Assembly (NCBI GenBank): GCA_029582155.1
Contig: CM055896.1
Location: 2,591,501-2,655,500, forward strand
Direction: 5' to 3'
DNA from: Panopea generosa
Taxonomy: Eukaryota; Mollusca; Bivalvia; Adapedonta; Hiatellidae
DNA length: 64,000 nt
The position numbers were made by a program, and so were the translations under genes. Below are positions 51,991 through 63,300 of the stretch, piece by piece. Numbering within the stretch: position 1 is the stretch's first letter; every line of letters begins with the position of its first letter. The notes beneath the pieces are model-generated. The model had not been told where the DNA came from. It saw only the letters and a list, made by a program, of their open reading frames with translations, and searched no databases.

Positions 51991-54900
51991 TATGATTATT
52001 TAACCTGCTCAAAAGATCCACAACTGACCTCCCAATATCACAAGACTGGTTTATGTGCCTTAAAACGCTGAAGTGGAAGGTTATTGACTTATTAAACATG
52101 AATTTGGAATTAAACAAGTCAACTGTTGAAGAAGCATGTGATACAAACACTTGCATGGAGCATCTTTTACGTACAATATGCTAATTTTGTCTGCAGATAT
52201 ATTTGATTAGTTTTACATAAGAATTCTTGACAAACTGTTAAAGAATCAGCAAGAAGCAATGCAGCTTTTTCATAATTTGAAGTTTTCATTGATTGGAAAT
52301 ATTTGCGGAAGATATTACCATAAATTCTTGACAGGACAATTACGACAAGTGTGTGTATGCATAAAAGCAACAGATCCGATGGTTATGCATCAGACGGGGA
52401 AAGTTGCGACGGAAAAAGTCAACGGCGATTACACATACAATCTTGATGAGCTTATATGGAATTCCAAATGATGAAATATTGTCTTTAGCTTGTCACAGGA
52501 AACAGGATGACGGGCGATCTGAATGCACAATCACGTTTATATTGATTTCCTATCTAGTTTCCTCTCTCTTGCGTATATAAATTGCTGTCCATTTTTTAGA
52601 TGTGTTTTATTTGCCAGATTCTCATTTTAAGCTCTCCATGATGTCTTGCACTTAAGTTCTTACACTGGCCCCATCCAGTAATTAAGGTTGGATATTTAAA
52701 TGATGGCCATTGAATTGTCGAAAAATTGGTTCTGATATTCTGATTTTTTTATTTGATATTCTCCAAACTTACATATTAGTCACAATATGGACACACCTTT
52801 GAACTGTCCTAATCAGATAATTACTGTTAGAGTTATGTCCCTTGAATCACATTGTGTGCAATTTAAAACTCTTAGTTTTCATTTTAGTTTTCATTTCGTC
52901 GACACCATGTGACCAAATTTACGCAGTTATATATCCAGAGCAACTTGGGCAAGTACTTAAACTGCCACAGTTTTCATTTGATCTTCACCAAAATTGCATA
53001 GTAGTTGTGTAACCATTTTATCTTGGGCCAACTTTTGAACTGACCAAATTGGGTTATGGATGTAGGAGATAATTATGGTCTTTGAATCATAAAAATCATG
53101 TTATTTGCATTCTTAATGTGCACTCTAGCACCTGCAGTTTTCAGTCGATTTTCCTCAAACTTAAATTGTAGTTTTTTATATTTTATTTAAAACTTAAATT
53201 ATTTTAGGGTCAAAGTTAATGTCAAGGTCATTATGACCAAATTGCAAAATAAATGTTCTACAATTTGTTAATTAAAAACGCTTGCTCCACAATACTGAAA
53301 ATTAATAAAAAAAATATTAAAAATATAACTTTTAGGAGACAATACCCAAGGTCAGGGTCACCATGACCTAGATCTCTTTAATTATTCATCAAGTACTTAC
53401 ATGACTGTTAACTGTTCTGTTGCTTTGACATCAATCCCCATTGATATGTAGGTCAGTGTTCATATAATTGTCAAAGGTCATAATGGCATTCCAACTAATC
53501 ATAAGTGTGATACGTCTCTTTCATGTTCATAAGAGTGATACGTCTCTCTCCTGTTCTATTGGGCGCACAAAATGACCTATTTATGTGTCGACGTGCCTTA
53601 AAACACCATTTATTCATTCTCCTGTTCTATTTATAAACTCTCATACCGCCACTGTTGCAAATTGTTTCGCTCGAAACATTGCAGCATAGAATTCAGTACC
53701 GTAATACATTGACCTGTTATTGTAGTACGATATTCTTCTAGTAAAATCAGATTATTATAATTTCAGGATGGAGTAATAGAAAATGGTATTCATTTCAAGA
53801 AGCTTAATAGAAAATATTATGGGTTTCTTCTACTGCTGCACATGTGTGATTCATTTTGCATCTTCAGAACCGTGTCTCCATAAGATTATTACTGTCAGTT
53901 ATTCATATGTAAATTATTTTAGTGTTGTTCAAATAGTCAGTCTTTCATACGGTATATGCCTGCTTGAAAAAAACAGGACATATTATATTTTCACATTTTG
54001 GGGCAATGAGTGGCAGCAAGAAATGGTTTCCGCTCAATTTTTTTTTACAGATATTTTAATGACATTTTGCGTATATGATGGACCTAGCATGAAAAGATAG
54101 CTTGGGATGTGTGGTGAAGTTAATGGGATCATGACAGTCAAGGTCACTGTTACTTAAAATAGAAAAATGTTTTTAAAGCTCATTAACTTTAGCGCATGAT
54201 TGTAATGGACTGTGACACAAAGTTGAAATCAATTTTTACACATGTTTGTGTATCAATTTATTCTTTAAACCTTTGATTACCTTACGGTATGAAGATATTA
54301 ACGTGTAAGTATTAGTGTTTGAAACTTTGCATATTTAATGAATTATTTATAATTTTAACATCAATCGAGTTAAAATAATTTCCGAGTGCTCCATAACTTT
54401 AAAATCGTTCAATGAGTTGTGTATAGATAATGCTAACATAAAACAAAAGCTAAGATTGACTTTGAGGTTAATTGGGTCAAGGTGGTCACTTACTAAAAAT
54501 AGAAACTGGAAAGCTGTTTATTTCATATACAATCATAATCTATAATGCTTCTGGGTCGTTGCAGGTGAATGTAAACTTATTTGCACTTCTTATTTACCAG
54601 TTTTATTTATTTTAAAAATCATTGAAGGTCAAGATATTGTGGTTCACAAAGGCAGCATTTATAATTTTAAACTTCCTTTTACAGATTTTAAATCAATAAA
54701 TTATATCTTTAGTTCATGGCAATCCTCGTGGGATTTTGATCTCTGAGTTACAAATGGCATTTTATTAAACCAAAACTTGGCGGATGGCATCGCAGCAATA
54801 GGAGGTGTACCAGGATAAAATGCTTTAAATGTCTTAAAAAAATAAAATAATTATCAAAATGGATAAATCAGTAATAAATATCAAACCGAATAGTTTATAT

Positions 54901-55815
54901 GTTAAATTCACCAAAACGTAACAAAAAGCGATATGTAAACTTGAACCGAAATCCCCATTCTGAAAATAGACGTGTAACACTTAAACACTGTTTGATGACC
55001 TTCGCATCATACTTTTGACTCTTCCAAAGATGAAACAGTTTTTACTACACGTAAACCTGTTTAATTGATCAAATTGAAATAAAAAATGAAATCACTTGAC
55101 TCATTTAATACGTCATAAAATATGTCGCTATTTTAAACGGGAGATCTATTTTAGTGTGATCTACTGGCAAGATGCCCAAGTTAGGAAAGCCTTTTTCAAT
55201 ACATTATTTTGGCGTGTTAAAATAAATATCTTTTTGGCATTATGGGGTCAGTGAGTATATATAGGCATGGTAAAAAAGTTAAGATAGTAATCATTATAAA
55301 TTGATTGTTGTTGGGTTTTTTTTTTCAATCTGTGTTAAACTGTTGTCAACGCCATTGTGTCTGGGTTATGGTAAATGGCATTTAAACAACTACAAATAAT
55401 GTTGGCTTAAAAGTCATTTGTCTGATTTAAATGTCAGAAACCAACTTTGTCTGAAATGTTCTCAATGTCTTTTAAATATTGTAATGATTTAAATGTTTAT
55501 GTGTGATGCTGTCTTCAAATGGCCGCTCAAAAACAACATCCAGTACTGGTTCAACCCTGGGTATATAGACTCCTAAGGTTCTGAAAAAAATAATTATTTT
55601 TTTGTAGTTTCTCTTTTTCTTAGTAAGATTTAATGATTCGTGAGTTAATTATATTGCATCGTTTTTCTTAATTAGTTCAAAATATAATTATGAGTTTTTT
55701 GTCTATTGAGAAAGATTTTATGAGTTATTTTTATTGTATCTCTTCTTAATTAGTAATTACTAGTTGTTGGCTTTCTTGTCTTTGTGATCTAACTAGTACA
55801 AGTTGAGTTTCTCGT
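51991..55815. other. Gene-free stretch with repeat remnants and a family F copy
   Basis: 52700-53200 shows several phrases of the family at 24795 (TTTTCACCAAACTT, TTGATCTTCACCAAAATTGC). 53500-53545 has a short duplication of GTGATACGTCTCT. 54806-55270 is a family F copy. Open frames at 52259-52471 and 53783-54100 have no recognisable content. Confidence 0.5.
54806..55270 (+). repeat. Repeat family F copy
   Basis: ACCAGGATAAAATGCTTTAA, TCAAAATGGATAAATCAG, CACCAAAACGTAACAAAAAG, CCCATTCTGAAAATAGACG and GGGTCAGTGAGTATATATAG match 26319-26864 and 29077-29917. The right end is missing. Confidence 0.78.
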
Positions 55816-56055
55816 CTACACAGGGTCCTCTGTGGCTGAGTGATCTAAGGTATCTTCTCAAGATCGTTTACCTTTCACTGCTACGGTTTTAGGTTGGATA
55901 CTGCTGACACTCCAAAAATTTAGGTGAGAAAGTTTGCCAGTAACTTGCAGAAGGATGGTAGTTCTACTCAGATTCATTCTGAGGTCTTACTCCACTCAAA
56001 GAACTGGATATGTCATTTATAACCTGAAATTTGTTGAAAATGGCGTTAAACCCAT
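55816..56055 (+). mobile_element. SINE family C, near full-length copy
   Basis: Head CTCTGTGGCTGAGTGATCTA, AGGTATCTTCTCAAGATCG, box B region TTTTAGGTTGGATAC, AATTTAGGTGAGAAAGTTTG and CTTACTCCACTCAAAGAACT, ending TTGTTGAAAATGGCGTTAAA. It directly precedes the 40-bp array. Confidence 0.82.
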
Positions 56056-56087
56056 AAAAGAATCAACAAATTTAAAAGTCACTGAGC

Positions 56088-56960
56088 AAGTTACTTGTTT
56101 CTCTCTCTCTTCAGTAAACTTTTTGATTTACAGTACTTGTTTCTCTCTCCTCAGTAAACATTTTGATTTACAGTACTTGTTTTTCTATATCTCCTCAGTA
56201 AACTTTTTGATTTACAGTACTTGTTTCTCTCTCCTCAGAAAACTTTTTGATTTACAGTACTTGTTTCTCTCTCTTCAGTAAACTTTTTGATTTACAGTAC
56301 TTGTTTCTCTCTCCTCAGTAAACATTTTGATTTACAGTACTTGTTTCTCTCTCCTCAGTAAACATTTTGATTTACAGTACTTATTTCTCTCTCCCTTTAT
56401 TCAGTAAACTTTTTGATTTACAGTACTTGTTTCTCTCTCCTCAGAAAACTTTTTGATTTACCGTACTTTTTTTCCTGTCCTCAGTAAACTTTTTGATTAA
56501 CAGTACTTGTTTCTCTGTCCTCAGTAAACTTTTTGATTTACAGTACTTGTTTTTCTTTCTCCTCAGTAAACGTTTTGATTTACAGTACTTGTTTCTCTCT
56601 CCTCAGTAAACTTTTTGATTTACAGTACTTGTTTTTCTCTCTCCTCAGTAACCATTTTTGATTTAAAGTACTTGTTTCTCTCTCTCTCTTCAGTAAACTT
56701 TTTGATTTACAGTACTTGTTTCTCTCTCCTCAGTAAACATTTTGATTTACAGTACTTATTTCTCTCTCCCTTTATTCAGTAAACTTTTTGATTTACAGTA
56801 CTTGTTTCTCTCTCCTCAGAAAACTTTTTGATTTACCGTACTTTTTTTCCTGTCCTCAGTAAACTTTTTGATTAACAGTACTTGTTTTTCTCTGTCCTCA
56901 GTAAACTTTTTGATTTACAGTACTTGTTTTTCTCTCTTCTCAGTAAACTTTTTGATTTTC
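56088..56960 (+). repeat. 40-bp minisatellite with splice-acceptor-like units, about 21 copies
   Basis: Unit TTGTTTCTCTCTCCTCAGTA continuing AACTTTTTGATTTACAGTAC. Each unit has a pyrimidine tract ending in CAG and a second TTTACAG. A block of about 175 bp (roughly 56330-56510) with distinctive variants (TTATTTCTCTCTCCCTTTAT, TTTACCGTACTTTTTTTCC) recurs at about 56705-56885, showing a later 375-bp-offset duplication within the array. Confidence 0.93.
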
Positions 56961-57548
56961 CAATTATTTTATCAGAGAGATTTTCTCAGTATGAATTCAT
57001 CAGTTCCGAGACTATCAAACTTTGTTCCGTGCTCAACCCAAGATTTCATGTTCAGCTCAAAATAAAATACCTGTAACTTTATACTACAAATCAAAACTTT
57101 TTACTGTCAATCCAAGTTCTGAGTCAAGAGTTTGGGATTTAATTTGTGTTTAATAATAATAATGAATATAAATTTTAAAATCTTGAAAAGTGTGTTTTAG
57201 TATGAATTTGAGTTGACCATGAAAAAAGTGTTATGAAGTCAAAATCATGTCTTTTTATCTAATTTCTGATTAAGACTGTATGAGCATTGTTTTTCTTTTA
57301 AGTTCCCATTAAAGTTTTATGAGCATTTTTTTTCTCTTAAGTTTCCCATTAAAGTTTTTCTCTTTAGTGTCATATTAAGATATTATGTTTTCATCTCTTT
57401 TTGCAGTATGATTTAGTTTCTTGTAATTTTCTGTTTTAAAAAAAATAAGATTTTATGACTTATTGTTTATTTTTATATGTTTCTTCGCAACCAGGTACAG
57501 TATCTTTATATAATTATTAAAAGCACTCTATCAGGAAAACTTGGTATA

Positions 57549-57726
57549 CAGTCAAACCTGTGTAAGCAGTCACCTCTATTAAGCAGCCACTTGTCTTAAA
57601 CAGCCACATTTGCTATTTCCCATTTTTATGCTTTCAGAGAGAATTAAACTGTATTAAGCAACAACCTGTCTTAAAAGGTCACTTTTGCTTCTTTCCTCGA
57701 TTGGCTGCTTAAGACAGGTTTGACTG
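57549..57726. mobile_element. MITE with CAGTCAAACCTGT terminal repeats, copy 3
   Basis: Left CAGTCAAACCTGTGTAAGCA, right AAGACAGGTTTGACTG, TA flanks; best-preserved member. Confidence 0.85.
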
Positions 57727-57854
57727 TAAATGTAAAAATAAATGTTTTTAATTTAATACAAAGCATCTTTATATAATCTCAAATAAATAAAATAAGAATG
57801 ATTTGGCATTTCAAGTACAAAAATGATATTTATTATGTTATTGGTCATATTGAA

Positions 57855-58146
57855 ATGATTGATTGAATGAATATTTAGCGTCATTTTCATGCCATTGAGG
57901 GCTAACAGATGATCAGTTAACCTAACCACTGTTTCCTGGGATCCTGAAAGGTTAACCAGTACTCGAGCACACCTCATGTCCACAAGTACCTGATAACTTT
58001 CCCACTTGAATCAGTGGTGAGATACGAATGTTTTTTAGACATAATGTAGTATATCAATCATCACGGAGACTTTTGCCGGGAATAGATTCTAACTCACGAC
58101 CCCTGAATTGGTAGTCAGACATGTTACTGACTGAGCTAATTGGGTC
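57855..58146 (-). mobile_element. SINE family A copy, minus orientation (left half of an inverted pair)
   Basis: Minus-strand head with AATTAGCTCAGTCAGTAACA, box B GAGTTAGAATC, the common body and tail AATATTCATTCAATCAATC. A plus-oriented copy starts 350 bases further on at 58497. Confidence 0.85.
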
Positions 58147-58496
58147 AAGCAAATTGAAAAAAAATTTCCATTCTTAAATAGATAGCATGCAAATACTGTT
58201 TGACTACCTTCACCTTGTAATTCAGATTCTTTTTTTTTTAGTTGAAATAAATTCTTTAATATACTGAACGGAACAGCTAACTTGCCATTATTGTATATCC
58301 AATATCTTTATCAAAATATTGAGTAGAGCTACTAAATGTTGTATAATTTATGCCAATGACAACGATTATATATTTTTACATATTCTGAATGTTCTTTTTT
58401 ATTCAAGTCCAAATTTCAAGGAAATTGCTTTGATACTTTTTGAGAAAATACATGAAACGTCAGGTACATAAAATTAACTGTTCGTTCAGTTTTCCG

Positions 58497-58798
58497 GGCC
58501 CGATTAGCGTAGTCGGTTACGCGTCTGACTATCGATCCAGGGGTCGTGAGTTTGAATCCCCCAGCCAGGCAACAGTCTCCATGATGATTGATAACACGAC
58601 ATTGTGTCTCATTATCATTCGTCCCTCACCACTGATTCAAGTGGGAAAGTTATCAGTTATTTGCAGAGATGGGGTGTGCTCGAGTACTGGTTAATCCCAG
58701 GAAACAGTGGTTAGGTTAACTGATCGTCTGTTAGCCCTCGATGGCATAAAAATTATGCTAAATATTCAATCATTCAATCAATCAGTCAATCAATCAAT
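58497..58798 (+). mobile_element. SINE family A, full-length plus copy (right half of an inverted pair)
   Basis: GGCCCGATTAGCGTAGTCGG, TTACGCGTCTGACTATCGAT, box B GTGAGTTTGAATCCCC, body GGGGTGTGCTCGAGTACTGG and AACTGATCGTCTGTTAGCCC, tail AATATTCAATCATTCAATCA. Confidence 0.9.
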
Positions 58799-58993
58799 TG
58801 TTCAGTTTATGTAAAGATCAAAATGAAATCACCCGACTCATTTGATATGTCACCAAATATGCTGCAATATAAGCGAGGAATTCATTTAAGTCTAACATGG
58901 CTATGTTAAAGAATCTCTTTTCAATATGTTTGAATGGATATCCTTATGGCAATAGGAGATCAGTGAGCATATTAAATAAGCATGAAATATTGT

Positions 58994-59013
58994 GGGGGGG
59001 GGGGGGGGGGGGG
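58994..59013 (+). repeat. G20 homopolymer
   Basis: Twenty consecutive G inside the family F fragment. Confidence 0.9.
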
Positions 59014-59106
59014 AATGATTTTTTTTTAAATTTTGAAAAATCCTGATATATTTCCTTTAAAATTAAAATTTGTTTATTTTCTCATTTTATAATTATTACT
59101 TTTGTA

Positions 59107-59510
59107 AAGGCCATTATAAACTTATTGCTAGATTATCATCATTCAATCTTTCTTTATCCTTTACTTCATATAGATGCCTTTGGACACCTTATATAGAAGG
59201 CTTTTGAATTATTGGGTGAATTATGTTTATATTTACTGACTGAGTGGAAAACAGTGCAGGAAGTGTTCAGATTGCTCATTACGAGCAATCTGAACTCTTC
59301 CTGCACTGTTTTCAAAGGCTTTCTGATATTGGTGTGGGAAAACACGTATTCTATGGGGTAAAGGGTTAAAAAGGGGGAGTCGTGGGGGGATTTTATTTTT
59401 TATGTATTTATTTATTTAATTTTTTTTTTTATGTAGAAAAAAAAAATGGTTGGGCGGCATGAAAATTAGGGGGCAGATAGGGATTATAATCTCGTAAATA
59501 ATTTATTACA
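59107..59510. mobile_element. GATTATCAT MITE interrupted by a hairpin MITE
   Basis: The left end GGCCATTATAAACTTATTGC plus TAGATTATCAT (59107-59140) and right part GGCGGCATGAAAATTAGGGG with GATTATAATCTCG (to about 59510) belong to one GATTATCAT element. The hairpin MITE at about 59150-59366 sits between them. Confidence 0.75.
59150..59366 (-). mobile_element. Hairpin MITE (family H1), no expanded array
   Basis: Reverse orientation of the copy at 8784: TTATCCTTTACTTCATATAG at one end, GGGGTAAAGGGTTAA at the other. Hairpin arms at 59247-59276 and 59284-59313 pair at 29 of 30 positions. Only a single trace of the 25-bp unit is present. Confidence 0.78.
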
Positions 59511-60400
59511 GCTTAGCCCTCCGTGGCATAAAATAATGATGGTATATATTCAAACAAATCTTTAAAATAAATACCTAATCCTTCACTGCTGCGCAGCTTG
59601 TCACGTGACCAACAATCATTCAGCATTTGATGCAAACCGGTAATGAGCATTGCTTGAATTATGTGTATTAGACTTTCTTGTAAGCATGCTTCAGCTAATC
59701 AGCTCAAATTAAACGCTAATTAAGAAATGTGGAATGGTTCTGATATAGATCAGTGTTGAAGTTAATAAGGGGTTGCCTGTCTAACTATGTTCAGTTTTGA
59801 GCACGGGCAGGATGAGTCATGATTCTGCAGCATTACCTATGTATTCTATTATTTTGATGAGGGAATCGTATTAGATGTGATTGGTAGTCATTTAATCAGA
59901 ATTCACTGACTTAAAGAGCCAAACCTTTAAGATTCTGGTCAGACTACAAGTCTGGATATTTTGGCAAATGGGATTCAGTATTAATACTTGGTATTGTTAG
60001 TTCATTTTGTGCTGATTTTTATCTATGGCAGGTTATTTTGTTCTTTTTTATAGACGATTTTTATCATCGAGAAAGGGTGCTTCTTATGATAGCTGCAGAT
60101 CTGATGTTTTGTACTTCACGCAGTTGGTATACTCCAATGTTACTGACCGTAGGTTATGTAGGATACTGTAAGAAATGACTGATCTGAAGGTTAAACTGTA
60201 TCTATTGAACTTTAACAACAGACTGAAATTTACGTCCCAAAATATAATGTAGAATTTCATTGATATTTCACTTCTTGAATTTTTTTTTTTTAGCTAATCT
60301 GAATAAATCTCAGCTGAGCTATTCCTGTATCAAGTGGTCTGTTGTCATAATGTCATTATCTGTTGTCCATCGTTCGCCATTTTTCTTTGAATGACTTCTC
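59511..60400. other. Gene-free stretch
   Basis: Apart from a short family A tail-like stretch at 59512-59560 (TTAGCCCTCCGTGGCATAAA), nothing recognised. Confidence 0.45.
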
Positions 60401-60417
60401 CAAAGCTGACTGAATTC

Positions 60418-60645
60418 TTTGTTATTACTCTTGCACTTAGTAAAATTGTAATTTGTGTAGAGTGAACTTACTGGTCCACTGCAAATATGGTGACGCAAAC
60501 TTAATTTCAATGCAGACTTATTGCCCTGGCACTTAGCAAAATTGCCAAATGCCAATTCTTGCGGAGTGAACTTATGTAACTTCCATATGGTGATGCTGAC
60601 ATAAGTCCATACATAGTTATTGCCCTTGCACTTAGTAAAGTACTG
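60418..60645 (+). repeat. Tandem repeat, about 2 units of 105-110 bp
   Basis: CTTGCACTTAGTAAAATTG, GAGTGAACTTA, ATATGGTGA and TGCAGACTTATTGCCCT-like phrases recur at about 60429, 60530 and 60627. Confidence 0.65.
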
Positions 60646-60651
60646 TATTTA

Positions 60652-60795
60652 CTTTATGTGAGAAAGTTTACCAGTTACTTGCAGAAGGATGATGATTTCA
60701 CTCAGATTCTTTCTGAGGTCTCTTCCACCAATGAAACTTGATATGCCAAAATTATATAACCTGAAATATGTTGAAAATGGTGTCATATCCCATTG
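60652..60795 (+). mobile_element. SINE family C 3' part
   Basis: TTATGTGAGAAAGTTTACCA, GTTACTTGCAGAAGGATGAT, TTCTTTCTGAGGTCTCTTCC and CCTGAAATATGTTGAAAATG match the body and end of family C; the tRNA head is missing. Confidence 0.78.
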
Positions 60796-60930
60796 AACAA
60801 ATGGATCTATTTTACATTAATACACTTTACCTGTCATTGCAAAATGAATAAATATTGAAAAACAAACTAGATACATTTTCGTTAATATGGTTATCTGGCA
60901 CAGACATCTATTTTACTCTACACAGAGCTG

Positions 60931-61157
60931 GGTCTGATTAGCGTAGTCGATAACGCATCTGATTATCAATCCAGGGGTCGTGAGTTCAAATTCCTGCCTG
61001 GCAACAGTTGGGAAAATTATCAATTACTCATGGAAATGGGGTGGGCTAGAGTATTGCTTAACCTTTCAGGATCCAGGAACAGTGGTTATGTTAACTGATC
61101 ATCTGTAAGCCCTCGATGGCATAAAAATGACGCTAAATATTCAATCAACCAATCAAC
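60931..61157 (+). mobile_element. SINE family A, internally deleted copy
   Basis: Head GGTCTGATTAGCGTAGTCGA and box B GTGAGTTCAAATTCC are present, but about 75 bases of the body are absent after CCTGCCTGGCAACAG. The 3' half and tail AATATTCAATCAACCAATCA are intact. Confidence 0.83.
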
Positions 61158-61454
61158 TTTACACAGATACAGATATTTCGTAAAGTTTAAGAAAAGCCCA
61201 AAAAAGCAATGAAAATTGAAGCATCGAAGTCCTCACCTCACAGAACAAATAATAGTATATGAAATCCCCTGGGACACCAATCGAAGGCAAATTTAACATA
61301 ATCACATTGACAGTCAACATTGGTGAGATAACATAGATGTACGAATATTGCTTCAGGCATGCCAAAGTCATGCTTAATTGTATAAAAGAAAACCCAGTAG
61401 CTGTACTTAACTACCACAAAATGTCAATTAAGAATGGTAGCGCTTGTTGGAGGA

Positions 61455-62215
61455 AATGTTGACGAAGGTTTGGAAAAGGTTCTTCAGCATTTCTTGCTTT
61501 TGGATGAAAATAGTATCACGGAGATGAATTATTTTTGATAATTGCACTGTTTGAGAGAGGGAATGGAGTTTAACACCATTGTCAACACATTTCAGGTTAT
61601 ATATAGCATATCCAGTTTTACTGATGGAGGAAGACCTCAGACTGAGTGGAACCACCGTCCTTCAGCATGTAACTGGAAACTTTCTTACTTAAAGTTTTCT
61701 TTTTTTGGAGCGAGCTGGTCTCGAACCTACAACTTTAGCGGTGAGAATTAAGTAATCTTGAGCCTTAGATCACTTGGCTATGGAGGATCCAGATACAGTG
61801 AAATTATAAATGGTATTTTTTCTGTTTTCAGTAATAGAGTAAAACTAAAAATTGTTGGTATTGGTGTTTTAGTTAAATTTGGAAAAAGGTGTGGAAAAAT
61901 GTCCTTCAGTATTGTTTCTACTTTTTGATGAATTTTAGAGATTAATTATTTTTTATAGTTGCACTGTTTGATACAGTGAAATGGTAATTTTTTACATGTT
62001 TTCATTCATTTCATTGAAGCTAAAAATTGTTGGTATTGGTGTTTCAATTAAATTTGGAATATGATGTGGAAGATTTGGAAAAGGTTCTTCAGTATTGTTT
62101 CATGTTCTTTGATGAATTATAGAGATGGATTATTTTTGATAATTGCACTGTTTGATAGAGTGAAATTATAAATAGTAATTTTACTGATTCATGCTTTTTG
62201 ATGAATTATAGAGAG
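61455..62215 (+). repeat. Tandem repeat of about 180-195 bp, three units, one split by a SINE
   Basis: TTTGGAAAAGGTTCTTCAG occurs at 61468, a variant at 61879 and again at 62074. GATAATTGCACTGTTTGA-type stretches follow at about 61537, 61957 and 62139. The first unit is interrupted at about 61558-61790 by a minus-oriented family C SINE. Confidence 0.75.
61558..61790 (-). mobile_element. SINE family C, near full-length copy inside a tandem repeat
   Basis: Minus strand: GGATCCTCCATAGCCAAGTG, ATCTAAGGCTCAAGATTACT, box B region GTTGTAGGTTCGAGACC, CAGTTACATGCTGAAGGACG and CTTCCTCCATCAGTAAAACT, ending AAATGTGTTGACAATGGTGT. Confidence 0.83.
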
Positions 62216-63070
62216 AAGCAGCACTACTAAAATTACAAAATAAAGATTTCCTATTATTTTCAGTGTAAAGATTTCAGCTGAAGTTAATACAAAAACTTTG
62301 TTGGTTGTTGTAAGAACATTATTTTGTTGTTAAAAAAAATGGTTTAAGTCTCTTGGTATGTATGCAAGATTTATGATATATGTTTTATTGACAGAAATTA
62401 GGTTCAAATTGTACAGCATTTGAGAAGATATTGGATGTTGCTTTGGTGATTCAATCCTTTCGGGGATTGTGTAGTCATAAATAAAGTTAAGGATTGCTAT
62501 TACAGTGACGTTTAATGGTGCCTAAATTAGTACAGACATTTTTATATGGAGGCTTAATTTGTCGCGTGGTGATACATAATTGATTACCTCATCTCCGGAG
62601 TGACATCTTCTTTTTTTTGTGAGTGATGGTAACTTCCTACTTCATTTACCAGCATCATTAGCTTGATTATCGGTAAGGCAAGTTCCACTTCAAAAAATGT
62701 AAACTTCTGACCCCCACCTTCCACAATTAATTTGATTCCTGATATAGCCGAAGCTTTCTGAGAAGGATCCATGCGTCGTATAGTCACAGCCCTTTGCATT
62801 TTCGGAATTAGAAATCTTGTCCATGCTTCTTTTTTTCTCTTGAATCGTTAATCGCATTTCAATGAAATTTGCCAGGAATAATCAGTTTAATATCTGATTG
62901 TGTTTACATATTCCTTATGCATACCAGTTCTATTAATTTTGGCTGAGTTATGGCCCTTTTCTTGGACTGAAGAATCTTATATGCATTTCTTTTCTTGAAT
63001 GGTCAGTAATTGTTGAAATTCACTGAAACTTACCTGAAGGTCAATTTATTGTGAGTCTCCATGAAAATTC
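62216..63070. other. Gene-free stretch, nothing recognised
   Basis: AT-rich; a 71-codon minus frame at 62584-62799 has no recognisable features. Confidence 0.4.
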
Positions 63071-63077
63071 CACAGTA

Positions 63078-63150
63078 CAGTCAACCCTGGTCACGTCTAT
63101 TAAGCAACAACTTTACCTAAACAGCCACATTTTCCTTTTACCATTTTTAT
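63078..63150 (+). mobile_element. CAGTCAAACCTGT MITE, left half only
   Basis: CAGTCAACCCTGGTCACGTC, ATTAAGCAACAACTTTACCT and AAACAGCCACATTTTCC; truncated about where the next SINE begins. Confidence 0.65.
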
Positions 63151-63159
63151 AACTTTTAC

Positions 63160-63300
63160 TATTAGTCGGCTTTCTCAGGGTAGAATCAATACTGAGTGAT
63201 GCTTTTTGTGAGGCATCAGCTTGAATTGGGGATCAAACCCGCAACCTCATGTTTGATCAGCCAACATCCTTTCCATTATACTACCGCCTCTTTTAACTAT
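63160..63300 (-). mobile_element. SINE family D copy with clear tRNA head
   Basis: Minus strand: GAGGCGGTAGTATAATGGAA (box A), GTTGCGGGTTTGATCCCC (box B), then GATGCCTCACAAAAAGCATC and AGTATTGATTCTACCCTGAG. Confidence 0.75.

Larger units (their letters stand above)
58147..59062 (+). repeat. Repeat family F pieces split by a plus-strand SINE A and unidentified sequence
   Basis: 58150-58235 (CCATTCTTAAATAGATAGCA, ATACTGTTTGACTACCTTCA) and 58803-59062 (GATCAAAATGAAATCACCCG, AGATCAGTGAGCATATTAAA, AAATCCTGATATATTTCC) are successive parts of one family F copy. About 565 bases between them include the SINE at 58497-58798. Confidence 0.65.

Noticed and set aside
52259-52471. 70-codon plus-strand frame considered as a missing RARS1 exon
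   Set aside because: Its translation does not resemble any part of the arginyl-tRNA synthetase C-terminus and it lacks an acceptor at the right place.
53783-54100. 105-codon plus-strand frame
   Set aside because: No recognisable domain, no start or splice context, composition typical of AT-rich intronic DNA.
58497-58570. Apparent tRNA gene
   Set aside because: Box A and B are good, but the sequence continues into a shared SINE body and the same head recurs in five other long copies, so it is a SINE head rather than a tRNA gene.
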